A DNA stretch of 13,343 nucleotides from an uncultured Kroppenstedtia sp. Its GTDB lineage: Bacteria > Bacillota > Bacilli > Thermoactinomycetales > DSM-45169. Positions within the stretch are counted from its first letter, which is position 1; each line of letters opens with the position of its first letter. The notes beneath the pieces were generated by a model. The model saw only the letters and a list, made by a program, of their open reading frames with translations, had not been told where the DNA came from and did no database searches. The position numbers were made by a program, and so were the translations under genes. Below are positions 6,421-13,343 of the stretch, piece by piece. Location: positions 1 through 13,343 of the forward strand of contig CAUGKZ010000010.1 of NCBI GenBank assembly GCA_959600065.1, given 5' to 3'.

Positions 6421-6662
6421 CATCCGGGGTTTAACATGTCTAAAATGTGTTGAAGGACGAAAAGCAAAACCGGGTCCCGGACAACCGTTCAGCGTCCAAA
6501 CGAACTGTTCATCCCTGTCTTTTCTATCAAGTCGTTTGCAACCGTTTTTCGGCATTTCGGGCGTATGAATGTAGTCGTCGCTCCTTTTTTTCAGAATAGT
6601 TCATCACGTTTATCTATTCAACCCGAAAGCTATAAATACAGAAAAAATCTGGAGGTGGGTGG
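6421..6662 (+). promoter_or_regulatory. Leader region of the acetate-permease operon
   Basis: A possible promoter is TTTATC, 16 bases, TATAAA just before the DUF485 ribosome binding site, at about 6611-6638. Further up, TTTGCAACCGTTTTTCGG (6535-6552) resembles a CcpA cre site on its left side but departs from it at the right end. CcpA control of acetate uptake would make biological sense, yet the match is imperfect. No gene or clear riboswitch is visible. Confidence 0.35.
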
Positions 6663-6971
6663 ATGGACAAGTACACAGAAATCGCCCGTTCCCAAGAATT
6701 CAAGAAGTTTAAACGGGCCAAGTTGGTCTTTATCTGGCCGATTGTGATTCTGTTCCTACTCTATTATATGACGTTGCCCCTGTTGGCAGGCTATGCCCGT
6801 CCTTTGATGAGTTCATATGTCACAGGTTATATCACCTTCGGCTATCTGTACGGGGTCCTCTGCTATGTGGTCGCCTGGGCTTTAGCCTATCTGTATGTCA
6901 GGAAGGCCCGCAAATTTGATCAGCAGGCCCAAGCCATCATCGAATCCTATACCCGCAAGAAGGGGGCCTGA
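6663..6971 (+). CDS. DUF485 (YjcH-like) membrane protein
   Basis: A 102-residue inner-membrane protein of the DUF485 family. Two hydrophobic spans lie at about residues 22-45 ([20 protein letters not shown]) and 55-79 (ending [10 protein letters not shown]), flanked by a basic N-terminus with FKKFKRAK and a charged C-terminal tail. DUF485 genes nearly always precede an ActP-type acetate symporter, as here, and are thought to act with it, although their exact function is not known. GGAGG seven bases before the ATG supports the start. The stop is two bases from the next gene's ATG, so translation is probably coupled. Confidence 0.9.
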   Translation: MDKYTEIARSQEFKKFKRAKLVFIWPIVILFLLYYMTLPLLAGYARPLMSSYVTGYITFGYLYGVLCYVVAWALAYLYVRKARKFDQQAQAIIESYTRKKGA

Positions 6972-6973
6972 TT

Positions 6974-8503
6974 ATGAGTGTCCATCTGTTTGGCATTGTT
7001 CTGTTTGTAGCGATCGTCGGACTGACGATGTTTATCACCTATCGTGCCTCCAAACAGAACAAGAGCACCACAGATTTTTATGCGGCGGGACGCTCCCTGA
7101 CCGGCTGGCAAAATGGCTTGGCTATCGCAGGGGATTACTTGAGTGCAGCCTCCTTTTTAGGAATCGCGGGGTTGGTCGCTCTCAATGGCTACGACGGTTT
7201 CATGTATGCTGTCGGTTGGTTGATGGGCTATATCGTGGTTCTCTATATCGTGGCCGAACCCTTACGCAACTCGGGAAAATACACGATGGCCGATGTGTTG
7301 GCGTACCGGTTGAAGCCAGTCCCGGTGCGGACAACAGCGGCCCTGGTCACCATCGTGATCTCCCTTTTTTATATGGTGGCCCAGATGGTCGGGGCCGGGG
7401 TGATCATACAACTTTTGGTGGGCATTCCCTATGAAGTGTCGGTTCTGATCATCGGGGTGCTGATGATCATCTATGTACTCTTCGGAGGGATGCTAGCCAC
7501 CAGCTGGGTGCAGATTATCAAGGCGGTTCTGTTGATGTTCGCCACCCTGACCGTGATTCTGTTTTTGGCTTTCCTCTACGGTTTCAACCCGTCACAACTG
7601 TTTGAGGCCGTAGCCGAAACCCAGGGTGTGAAGTTTTTACAGCCAGGATTGTTGTACAAAAATCCCATTGACCTGCTCTCCCTCGGGATCGCACTCGTTC
7701 TTGGAACAGCAGGTTTGCCCCACATCCTGATTCGCTTCTACACCGTGCCGACCGCCCAGGAGGCACGAAAATCCGTCATTTGGGCGATGGTGTTGATCGG
7801 CACTTTTTATCTCATGATCACCTTTATCGGCTTTGGGGCAGCTATCCACGTGGGGCCTGACGTGATCCGGGCCGCCGACCCCGGTGGAAACATGGCGGCT
7901 CCGTTGCTGGCGCAATATCTGGGCGGTGGAGCCGGAACCTTGGGTGGTGAGTTTTTCATGGCTACGATCGCCGCCGTCTCCTTTGCCACGATCGTAGCCG
8001 TGGTAGCCGGTCTGGTAATCACCGCCTCCGGGGCCTTTGCCCATGACATTTACACCAATGTCATCAAACGGGGCCAAGCTGACGAGAAAAAGCAATTTCG
8101 CGTCGCCCGCAATACTGCACTGGTGGTGGGTGCTGTTTCCATCCTGATCGGAGTGTTAGCCAAAGGGCAGAACGTGGCTTACTTAGTGGCTCTCGCCTTC
8201 GCCGTCGCCGCCAGTGCCAATCTACCCGTGATCATCTTCTCTATCTATTGGAAACGATTCAACACCACTGGAGCCGTGGCGGGAATGCTGGTCGGTTTAA
8301 TCAGTGCGGTTACACTGGTCATTCTGGGTCCCAGCGTCATGCAGGAGAACGCCATTTTCCCCTTGGCAAACCCTGGGATCATCAGCGTCCCCCTCGGCTT
8401 TATCACCTCCGTCCTCTTTACATTGTGGAGCAAACCGGATCCCCTCGAAAAAGAGTATGACGAACTCTCGGTCAAATCCAATACCGGACTGGGAACTGAG
8501 TAA
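6974..8503 (+). CDS. actP: Cation/acetate symporter, sodium:solute symporter family
   Basis: A 509-residue polytopic membrane protein of the SSS family, ActP group, expected to take up acetate (and related short monocarboxylates) with a cation. Visible marks are the N-terminal [20 protein letters not shown] followed by [15 protein letters not shown], then [20 protein letters not shown], a mid-protein [24 protein letters not shown] and about a dozen hydrophobic spans. The C-terminal tail ([12 protein letters not shown]) is hydrophilic. It is somewhat shorter than E. coli ActP (about 549), mainly at the ends. It is cotranscribed with the DUF485 gene two bases upstream, and its own ribosome binding site is weak, consistent with coupling. 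A terminator follows 15 bases after the stop. Confidence 0.93.
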   Translation: MSVHLFGIVLFVAIVGLTMFITYRASKQNKSTTDFYAAGRSLTGWQNGLAIAGDYLSAASFLGIAGLVALNGYDGFMYAVGWLMGYIVVLYIVAEPLRNSGKYTMADVLAYRLKPVPVRTTAALVTIVISLFYMVAQMVGAGVIIQLLVGIPYEVSVLIIGVLMIIYVLFGGMLATSWVQIIKAVLLMFATLTVILFLAFLYGFNPSQLFEAVAETQGVKFLQPGLLYKNPIDLLSLGIALVLGTAGLPHILIRFYTVPTAQEARKSVIWAMVLIGTFYLMITFIGFGAAIHVGPDVIRAADPGGNMAAPLLAQYLGGGAGTLGGEFFMATIAAVSFATIVAVVAGLVITASGAFAHDIYTNVIKRGQADEKKQFRVARNTALVVGAVSILIGVLAKGQNVAYLVALAFAVAASANLPVIIFSIYWKRFNTTGAVAGMLVGLISAVTLVILGPSVMQENAIFPLANPGIISVPLGFITSVLFTLWSKPDPLEKEYDELSVKSNTGLGTE

Positions 8504-8518
8504 TCCATGATTGAAATG

Positions 8519-8555
8519 AACCATCCCTTCTGAACATAGAGAGGGGATGGTTTTT
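8519..8555 (+). terminator. Intrinsic terminator of the actP operon
   Basis: AACCATCCC (8519-8527) and GGGATGGTT (8544-8552) form a perfect 9-bp stem, extended inside by TTCT/AGAG-type pairs, and the 3' arm runs into TTTTT. It lies between the converging actP and threonine synthase genes. The minus-strand reading lacks a clean U-run, so it chiefly serves actP. Confidence 0.88.
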
Positions 8556-8569
8556 GATTGATGGAGCAC

Positions 8570-9841
8570 TCACCGGTCCATTGATGATTCTGGTCTGGAT
8601 TCCGTTGATGGTTGCGTAGCCACTTGGTTGTTCAGGATTTGGCGATAGTCGTCGTAGGAGGTGACGAGCGGAGGTGGAGTCGGAGATTGCCAAGGAAGAT
8701 ACTTCAAAGCGTGGGCCGTGTTAAATAGGACCACCCGTTCTCCTGGGTGTAGATCTCCCCGGTCCCGTAACTGAAGCAGACCCGCCCAGACCGCTGCCCC
8801 CTCCGGTGCAACGGAGATCCCTTCCCCACCCAAGGTTTGGCTGGCGGCATCGATCTCATCTGCTGTGACCGCCACCGCCGTCCCTCCCGTTTCCCGGAGG
8901 ATAGACAAGATCAGCTGGCCTGCCGGCGGCTGGGGAACGCGTATCCCGGTCGGGTTGGCGCAGGTGGCATCTTCTTTGGGAGTGATCTCCTCGGCCCCTG
9001 CTTCCAGCGCATCCACAATCGGGGTGCACCCTCTTTCCTGTACACTGACCAAACGCGGAAGCTCCCCCTGAACCCAGCCCAGCTCTTTCAATTCGCAGAA
9101 AGCCTTCCAGATCCCAATCAGGCCGGAGCCACCCCCTGTGGGATAGATCACCACATCAGGCAACTGCCAACCCAGTTGCTCAGCCAACTCCAGCCCCATC
9201 GTCTTTTTCCCCTCCACCCTACCAGGCTCTCGGGCAGTTCCTATGGAGACCCATCCCATCTCCCGTGCTCCCTCCTGAATGATTCGACCCGCATCGTGGA
9301 TCAACCCATCTACTAAGTAGGTTCGGGCTCCATATTGCATCGCCTCCTCCACCATCAAGGCCGGACAATCCCGAGGAATAAAGACAAATCCCTCCATTCC
9401 TGCACGAGCCGCATAGGCAGCCAAGGCGGCGGCAGCATTTCCATTGGAATTTACTGCCACCCGAGAAGTTCCCCGCTCTTGTTGAAGAGAGAGGGCCACA
9501 GAGAATCCCCGGGCTTTAAAGCTACCTGTTGGATTCTGTTCCTCCCTCTTCACCCAGACCTCACCTAAGCCCAGTTGTTTCTCCCAGCGTTCCAGTCGAA
9601 TCAGCGGGGTCCATCCCTCCCCCAAGGAGACGATCGAATCCGTCATTTTCAAAGGGAGAAATTCATGGTAACGCCACAGGGTGGCCGGACGTTCTCGCAA
9701 CTTTTCCCGGCTCAGATGGTGTTTCACTTCCTCCAGGTCGTATTGGACCAACCAAGCGCCTCCACAGCCACAGAGGCCACCATCATAGCGAAAGGGAATT
9801 CTTCGGGAACACCCGCTGCAAACCATCCAACGCCTCTTCAC
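8570..9841 (-). CDS. thrC: Threonine synthase (PLP-dependent, zinc-knuckle N-terminus)
   Basis: A 423-residue fold-type II PLP enzyme, most likely converting O-phosphohomoserine to threonine. The N-terminus has a four-cysteine knuckle (C8, C11, C24, C26), as in a subgroup of threonine synthases. The PLP lysine is K109 in NPTGSFKARG. SNGNAAAALAAYAA (132 on) is the substrate loop and the GGGSG phosphate-binding turn is at 236-240. The C-terminal cofactor motif is NTAHALK (374-380), where threonine synthases usually have TGHGLK, so a threonine-synthase-like paralogue with another substrate cannot be excluded. The start is GTG, with GGAGGAGG seven bases upstream; an internal ATG five codons on has no better site. 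It is not in an operon with hom or thrB here, which also leaves some doubt. The terminal 40 residues are poorly conserved in appearance. Confidence 0.8.
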   Translation of the reverse strand: MKRRWMVCSGCSRRIPFRYDGGLCGCGGAWLVQYDLEEVKHHLSREKLRERPATLWRYHEFLPLKMTDSIVSLGEGWTPLIRLERWEKQLGLGEVWVKREEQNPTGSFKARGFSVALSLQQERGTSRVAVNSNGNAAAALAAYAARAGMEGFVFIPRDCPALMVEEAMQYGARTYLVDGLIHDAGRIIQEGAREMGWVSIGTAREPGRVEGKKTMGLELAEQLGWQLPDVVIYPTGGGSGLIGIWKAFCELKELGWVQGELPRLVSVQERGCTPIVDALEAGAEEITPKEDATCANPTGIRVPQPPAGQLILSILRETGGTAVAVTADEIDAASQTLGGEGISVAPEGAAVWAGLLQLRDRGDLHPGERVVLFNTAHALKYLPWQSPTPPPLVTSYDDYRQILNNQVATQPSTESRPESSMDR

Positions 9842-10261
9842 CTCTCCCCCTCCTCCACATCTACTTTGGATCCACTAGCCATTCGCTTTTTCAAATCCAG
9901 TGGGAGCCCCTACTGCAGGATATGTATACAGAGTTGTACGTCGTGCTTCCACACAACTCATGCCATCCCCCCCAGAAAATGGAGACAGTCCACTCGGTAC
10001 CAGATTCCTTCAAGTGGGGGAGGAAAAAAAATCGTCTCAAATCTACGCATAGATCGAAGGGAGGGGTTCACATGGAATGACTTTGGCTCGCTAGAACAAG
10101 GGGGGACACTACCCCCAGACGGAACGACAGGTGAAACCCCATCCCGACCGTCCTCAAACGCAGGAGGGCACAACACTTCTAGGAATACCGGGCTTCCCTC
10201 CAGCTGGACTCCTGCCATGTTCCGGTAAATACACGGTTTGAAGGGAGTCCCCCACAATTCC
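9842..10261. other. Intergenic region between thrC and the phosphodiesterase, with inverted repeats
   Basis: This region of about 420 bases lies between divergent genes and should hold the thrC promoter, though I could not pick convincing boxes (TATACA near 9925 on the minus strand is one possible -10). It has several strong pairings. GGGGTTCAC (10063-10071) pairs with GTGAAACCCC (10131-10140). GGGGG (10101-10105) pairs with CCCCC (10112-10116). GGACTCC pairs with GGAGTCC around 10206-10250. A minus-strand T8 run sits at about 10024-10032. An open minus-strand frame (9958-10257) has no ribosome binding site, and its composition does not convince me. The region could contain a structured leader or small RNA. 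Confidence 0.4.
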
Positions 10262-10315
10262 TTAACAATTTTTTACCAGCCCGTTAAAATTGTATATACA
10301 AATATGCTCTATTAT
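10262..10315 (+). promoter_or_regulatory. PhoP-box promoter of the glycerophosphodiester phosphodiesterase gene
   Basis: Four hexamers at exact 11-base spacing, TTAACA (10262), TTACCA (10273), TTAAAA (10284) and TATACA (10295), match the Bacillus PhoP direct-repeat pattern (consensus TT(A/C/T)ACA with five-base spacers). A -10-like TATTAT lies at 10310-10315, which puts the start near 10322 and the repeats at about -60 to -22, where PhoP core sites sit in activated Bacillus promoters. No good -35 box is present, as expected for an activator-dependent promoter. Activation by PhoP during phosphate starvation is the inference. Confidence 0.75.
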
Positions 10316-10337
10316 GAAATGGAAAGGGGAGAGTGCT

Positions 10338-11207
10338 GTGAATCCGAGAAAGTGCAGAAGGCCTTCTTTGCACCTATGGGGAGTCCTGTGTCTTGCGGTC
10401 ATACTGTTGGTGGGTTTGCATCCCGGTCAAGCAGCGGCGGAGCCCAAAGGGAAAGTCCCCTCTAAGTTTATCAATGTAGCCCATCGGGGAGCCTCTGGAC
10501 ATGCACCGGAGAACACCATCGCCGCCTTTGATTTAGCCGTGAAGATGAAGGCGGATTACTTTGAAGTGGATGTACAGCGGAGCAAAGATGGTCGTCTAGT
10601 GATCATGCACGATACCTCAGTGGACCGAACCACCGACGGGACAGGGGAGATCCGAGACCTCACCCTAGCTCAATTAAAACAGTTGGATGCCGGTAGCTGG
10701 TTCAGTCCTGCCTATGCTGGAGAAAGAGTCCCCACCCTAGAAGAAGTGCTGGATCGATACCGTGGAAAGGGAATCAAGATTCTGATTGAGCTGAAAGACC
10801 CCGCTCGCTATCCTGGAATTGAACGGCAGGTAGCGAAGGCCCTCGCAAAGCGAAACTTGGATAAACGCGACAAAGTGGTAGTTCAATCCTTTGATCTCAA
10901 ATCGATTCAACGTTTTCATCGATGGTTGCCGAGAGTCCCCATCGGCGTTCTTCTCAGCAAGGGGGATTACCAAGAGACAGGGGTAACCAACGCACACCTA
11001 CGCTCCTTCGCCGTTTACGCCGATTATGTCAATCCAGATAAAGATCTGGTGAATGCCGATCTGGTCCAACGGGTACACCGGCACGGGATGAAAATCCTTC
11101 CCTATACGATTCGTGATCAATCGGCGGCAAATCTGTTGTTTGCAGCGGGAGTTGATGGATTTATCACGGATTTCCCGGAATTGGGATACCCCCCTTATCA
11201 TCCATAA
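10338..11207 (+). CDS. glpQ: Secreted glycerophosphodiester phosphodiesterase (GDPD/GlpQ family)
   Basis: A 289-residue exported TIM-barrel phosphodiesterase that releases sn-glycerol 3-phosphate from glycerophosphodiesters, possibly including teichoic acid. The N-terminus is a signal peptide: basic NPRKCRR, hydrophobic VLCLAVILLVGL, and a cleavage site around QAAA-EP (34/35). Catalytic and metal ligands are visible as HRG (H49, R50), APENT (E58), EVDVQ (E76, D78), MHD (H91) and LIELK (E151, K153). I chose GTG at 10338 because AAAGGGGAGAG lies just upstream; the frame stays open further up but would begin inside the promoter. B. subtilis glpQ is Pho-regulated, and a PhoP-type box precedes this gene. 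A terminator follows. It is a single-gene unit. Confidence 0.92.
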   Translation: MNPRKCRRPSLHLWGVLCLAVILLVGLHPGQAAAEPKGKVPSKFINVAHRGASGHAPENTIAAFDLAVKMKADYFEVDVQRSKDGRLVIMHDTSVDRTTDGTGEIRDLTLAQLKQLDAGSWFSPAYAGERVPTLEEVLDRYRGKGIKILIELKDPARYPGIERQVAKALAKRNLDKRDKVVVQSFDLKSIQRFHRWLPRVPIGVLLSKGDYQETGVTNAHLRSFAVYADYVNPDKDLVNADLVQRVHRHGMKILPYTIRDQSAANLLFAAGVDGFITDFPELGYPPYHP

Positions 11208-11222
11208 ATCCCTTTATCGATC

Positions 11223-11248
11223 GGGCACGAAATCCGTGCTCTTTTTTT
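11223..11248 (+). terminator. Intrinsic terminator of the phosphodiesterase gene
   Basis: GGGCACG (11223-11229) pairs with CGTGCTC (11235-11241) over seven pairs, including one G-U, around a five-base loop, and is followed by seven Ts, 15 bases past the stop. Confidence 0.88.
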
Positions 11249-11287
11249 GTACTTGTCATTTCCTATCGATTCCATGAGCAAATGTGT

Positions 11288-11317
11288 TATAGTGGTTTTG
11301 TAAAACGAAATTGTTTT
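11288..11317 (+). promoter_or_regulatory. Possible -10 and operator before the methyltransferase pair
   Basis: TATAGT at 11288-11293 is a good -10 match, but no convincing -35 lies 16-18 bases upstream. Just downstream, AAAAC (11302-11306) and GTTTT (11313-11317) form an inverted repeat over the likely start point, a typical repressor position. The regulator is unknown. Confidence 0.35.
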
Positions 11318-11349
11318 TCATTAGGTGAAACACAAAAGGAGTGAACCCT

Positions 11350-12123
11350 ATGGATGCTACCAAAAAACAGGTGCAGGATCAGTACCGGCGTTCTGGCGAT
11401 GGGTACCGGACGAGTGTCATTCATGCCCAGGGGCCAGACCTGGAGTGGATCGCAGCAGAGATCGGGATGTCCTCTCCACCTCTCCTCGCCCTCGACATCG
11501 CCACCGGAGCCGGTCATACCGCCTTTGTGTTGAGTCGGGTCTGCCAACGAGTAGTAGGTTTAGATCTTACTCCCCGCATGCTGGAGATCGCCGCAGAAGA
11601 GGCGAGCCGGCGCGGGCTGGACCATGTCACTTGGATGGAGGGGGATGCGGAGAACCTCCCGCTTCCCGATCGACTGTTTGACTGGGTCACCTCCCGGATC
11701 GCTTCCCATCACTTTCCTCATCCAGAGAAAGCCTTCGCTGAGGCCCGGCGGGTGCTGGTTCCCGGCGGCAGGTTGATCTTGGTGGATAACACTTTTCCCG
11801 ACGACTCCGCAACGGATCAGATCCTGAATGAGGTGGAAACCCTGCGGGATCCCTCTCATCAGCGAGTATTCCCCCTTGCTGATTGGACGCGGCTGTTAGA
11901 AGCTGCCGGCTTCTCCTCCGTCACCCATGTCCGAAGTTGGGAGACTCCGGTTCAGTGGCAGGAATGGATGGACCGAGCTCAGACACCCGCTTCCTCCCGA
12001 GAACAAGCCTGGAAACTGTTGCAGACTGCACCGGCGTCGGTGCAACAAAACCTTGGGTTTGATCCCACCGCCGAGGATCCTACCCTGATCCTCCGCAAAG
12101 GGATGTGGATCTGCCAAAAATAA
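11350..12123 (+). CDS. Class I SAM-dependent methyltransferase (UbiE/YcgJ-like)
   Basis: A 257-residue soluble protein with a Rossmann-type methyltransferase fold. Motif I is LDIATGAGH (48-56), the acidic residue at the end of strand 2 is in GLDLTPRML (D72), motif II is EGDAENLP (D99), and post-motif RRVLVPGGRLILVD is at 133-146. The C-terminal part (about 150-257) is a variable helical cap that decides substrate, which I cannot name. The domain is of the UbiE/COQ5 type, though nothing nearby points to quinone synthesis. AAGGAG eight bases before the ATG at 11350 decides the start; an in-frame GTG nine bases earlier would overlap that site. A second methyltransferase gene follows after 40 bases on the same strand. 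Confidence 0.85.
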   Translation: MDATKKQVQDQYRRSGDGYRTSVIHAQGPDLEWIAAEIGMSSPPLLALDIATGAGHTAFVLSRVCQRVVGLDLTPRMLEIAAEEASRRGLDHVTWMEGDAENLPLPDRLFDWVTSRIASHHFPHPEKAFAEARRVLVPGGRLILVDNTFPDDSATDQILNEVETLRDPSHQRVFPLADWTRLLEAAGFSSVTHVRSWETPVQWQEWMDRAQTPASSREQAWKLLQTAPASVQQNLGFDPTAEDPTLILRKGMWICQK

Positions 12124-12163
12124 CATGATCCTTCTCAGAAATCTGCACAAGGAGGCTTAAACC

Positions 12164-12964
12164 ATGTCCATCGATTTTTCTCATCCGAAGAACAAACACA
12201 CCTACGCCACCCGTACCGCTTCACCGGAGTGGAAAGAACAGGTGCGGGAGATACTGGATCCCCAGGGAATGGAGGTGGCCGACATCGGATGCGGTGGGGG
12301 AATCTACTCTCGGGCGCTGGCAGAGATGGGAGCCCAAGTGACCGGGGTGGATCCCTCTCCCATCATGCTGGAAGCTGCCCAGGAACAGAGCGACTCCTTT
12401 CCCCAGATTCGATGGATTCAGGGAAGTGCAGAGCAGACGGGACTTCCCGCAGGGAGCTTCCACTTCCTCTTGATGCGGGCGGTCATCCACCACCTGCGGG
12501 ACCTTCTGTCCTGCTTCCACGAAGCAGCCCGAATCCTGCGACCCGGCGGCATACTCCTCATTCAGGATCGAACCCCCGCGGATTGCCTTCTTCCCGCCAC
12601 TCCCGACCATCTGCGAGGATTCATCTTTGAGATGTTTCCCAGATTAAAAGAGAAGGAAATCGCACGGCGCCATCCCTCTGTTGAGATCCACCGTGCCCTG
12701 AAAGCGGCAGGCTTCTACGCCCCGTGGGAACATCCTCTGTGGGAGACCCGCAGGATTCACCGCAACCTGCAGGATTTAGAGCAAGATATTTTGCAACGGC
12801 AGGGACGCTCCATTCTCCATGAGCTACATGATGAAGAGCTTCATCGCTTAATGCGGCATATCCGCCATCGGCTGACCGCAACCGATGTCACTACCGATAT
12901 CCCGGATCGGGACCGCTGGACCCTATGGACGACCCGTAAAGGCGGATCTGACACCCAACGTTAA
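12164..12964 (+). CDS. Class I SAM-dependent methyltransferase
   Basis: A 266-residue methyltransferase with motif I VADIGCGGG (38-46), strand-2 acidic residue in GVDPSPIML (D63), motif II QGSAEQTGLP and post-motif ARILRPGGILLIQDR (122-136). The middle MRAVIHHLRD resembles small-molecule methyltransferases. The C-terminal 100 residues, rich in His, Arg and Leu, are unlike those of the preceding gene, so the two are paralogous in the core domain only. AGGAGG eight bases before the ATG supports the start. It is probably cotranscribed with the upstream gene. No clear terminator follows. Substrate unknown. Confidence 0.85.
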   Translation: MSIDFSHPKNKHTYATRTASPEWKEQVREILDPQGMEVADIGCGGGIYSRALAEMGAQVTGVDPSPIMLEAAQEQSDSFPQIRWIQGSAEQTGLPAGSFHFLLMRAVIHHLRDLLSCFHEAARILRPGGILLIQDRTPADCLLPATPDHLRGFIFEMFPRLKEKEIARRHPSVEIHRALKAAGFYAPWEHPLWETRRIHRNLQDLEQDILQRQGRSILHELHDEELHRLMRHIRHRLTATDVTTDIPDRDRWTLWTTRKGGSDTQR

Positions 12965-13112
12965 CCAAAACCCAGACGATAGGCCAGATTTATAACAATT
13001 CAAGAAGCAGTCTGTGAAATTACTTCCTTTTTCTCCAAATACAAAATCACTGCGATCACAACGGAGGCGAAATACTCACGCGCCAGCAGGCGTAACAGGG
13101 AGTGACTTGAAC
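12965..13112. other. Spacer after the methyltransferases
   Basis: No gene seen. GGGAG at 13098-13102 is placed as a ribosome binding site for the ATG of the deaminase relic at 13113. No U-run terminator could be found for the methyltransferase pair. Confidence 0.4.
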
Positions 13113-13252
13113 ATGAACTGTACCGATGGGATGCAGATCGCTATTATTTGGCTTACGAAAACACACGAACCAAGAAGGGCAGACCCTTCGGCGCGGTCAT
13201 CGTGAAAGACGGGAAATTGTGGGCAAAGGCGTGAACAACATACTTGCCACTC
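13113..13252 (+). pseudogene. Guanine/nucleoside deaminase fragment, frameshifted and truncated
   Basis: Three frames in succession give pieces of one protein: MNCTDGMQIAI from the ATG at 13113, LAYENTRTKKGRPFGAVIVK up to about 13213, then IVGKGVNNILAT to about 13250. Together they match the N-terminus of the guanine deaminase/nucleoside deaminase family, whose members read PFGAVIVKDG...GxNNV.AT just before the HAE zinc motif. One base appears lost near 13141-13148 and another in GGGAAATTG near 13211-13219. The homology stops where the inverted repeat copy begins (13253), before the zinc-binding and catalytic residues. The relic is therefore inactive. Confidence 0.75.
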
Positions 13253-13343
13253 CAGGCGTGTGATTAGCCCTATGTTAGGTAGGAACTAAGGTCGGGATGG
13301 CGGGAGGGTGAAGAGCCTTTGCACCCATAGGGCACAAGTCTCG
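13253..13343 (-). repeat. Structured repeat, copy 3 (partial, inverted)
   Basis: Read on the minus strand, the window's last 91 bases repeat copy 2 from CGAGACTTGTG through the CGCCATCCCGACC stem arm with about one mismatch. They then share TTCCTACCTAACATA with copy 1, and end in AATCACACGCCTG. The end abuts the deaminase fragment, so this copy gives the best view of the element's right boundary. The rest lies beyond the window. Confidence 0.75.

Noticed and set aside
6257..6568. 103-codon frame running through repeat copy 2
   Set aside because: It crosses the RNA-like stems and the copy boundary, has no ribosome binding site or recognisable domain, and is not preserved as a frame in the other copies.
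10071..10079. ATG-GAA-TGA minimal frame behind a strong GGGAGG site
   Set aside because: A two-codon frame with a good ribosome binding site is curious, but a chance event in a G-rich stretch is more likely; nothing downstream is positioned to be controlled by it.
9575..10228. 217-codon plus-strand frame from inside thrC into the intergenic region
   Set aside because: Its first third is antisense to confirmed thrC coding sequence, no start signal is present, and the translation is low-complexity and unlike any protein I know.
9958..10257. 99-codon minus-strand frame upstream of thrC
   Set aside because: It starts at TTG without a ribosome binding site and covers the inverted repeats. Its Pro/Phe-rich translation shows no domain, so I treated the stretch as non-coding.
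1..13343. CRISPR array or Cas genes
   Set aside because: I saw no series of short direct repeats with regular spacers and no Cas protein motifs. The dispersed repeat copies are too far apart and in mixed orientation.

Overview
The window reads as chromosomal DNA of a spore-former-type Bacillota, and I lean towards a Thermoactinomycetaceae-like member of the Bacillales. The grounds are a T-box-controlled hisS-aspS operon, a 6S RNA gene next to it, strong GGAGG-type ribosome binding sites with frequent GTG starts, a Bacillus-style PhoP box, and moderately high GC. The family-level placement is inference from general impression. No marker gene in the window settles it.

Left part (1-4520, mostly minus strand). 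After a repeat copy at the very edge come a HAD-family 5'-nucleotidase-like gene, a 6S RNA gene with its own consensus promoter, then aspS and hisS. The hisS-aspS operon is headed by a complete T-box leader (promoter, stem I with a GACAC specifier region, stem III, T-box sequence, terminator). The GACAC contains overlapping Asp (GAC) and His (CAC) codons, which fits the two downstream enzymes.

Middle part (4530-6660) is an accessory, decayed region. It holds a 44-residue cysteine-rich protein gene with a strong promoter, a scar where a truncated minus-strand gene meets a TetR-family gene lacking its DNA-binding N-terminus, and two structured RNA-like segments in tandem. The first (about 6000-6145) has the hairpins, the loop-to-3'-flank pseudoknot and the terminal GTCAA expected of an IS200/IS605 (TnpB-type) right end and omega RNA, but no tnpB. 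The second (6261-6420) is a repeat closed by a 12-bp stem. It recurs at both edges of the window and may be a HEARO/IscB-like or similar ORF-less mobile RNA element.

Right part (6663-13343). A DUF485 protein and an ActP-type acetate/cation symporter form an operon with a terminator. It converges with a threonine synthase gene on the minus strand. A secreted glycerophosphodiester phosphodiesterase follows, preceded by four 11-bp-spaced PhoP-type half-sites, implying phosphate-starvation control. Two class I methyltransferase genes sit in tandem. The window ends in a nucleoside/guanine-deaminase-like pseudogene with two frameshifts, cut off by the third copy of the repeat, in inverted orientation.

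The most unusual content is the set of orphan structured, repeated RNA-like elements. The best-supported regulatory observations are the PhoP box and the dual-codon T-box.
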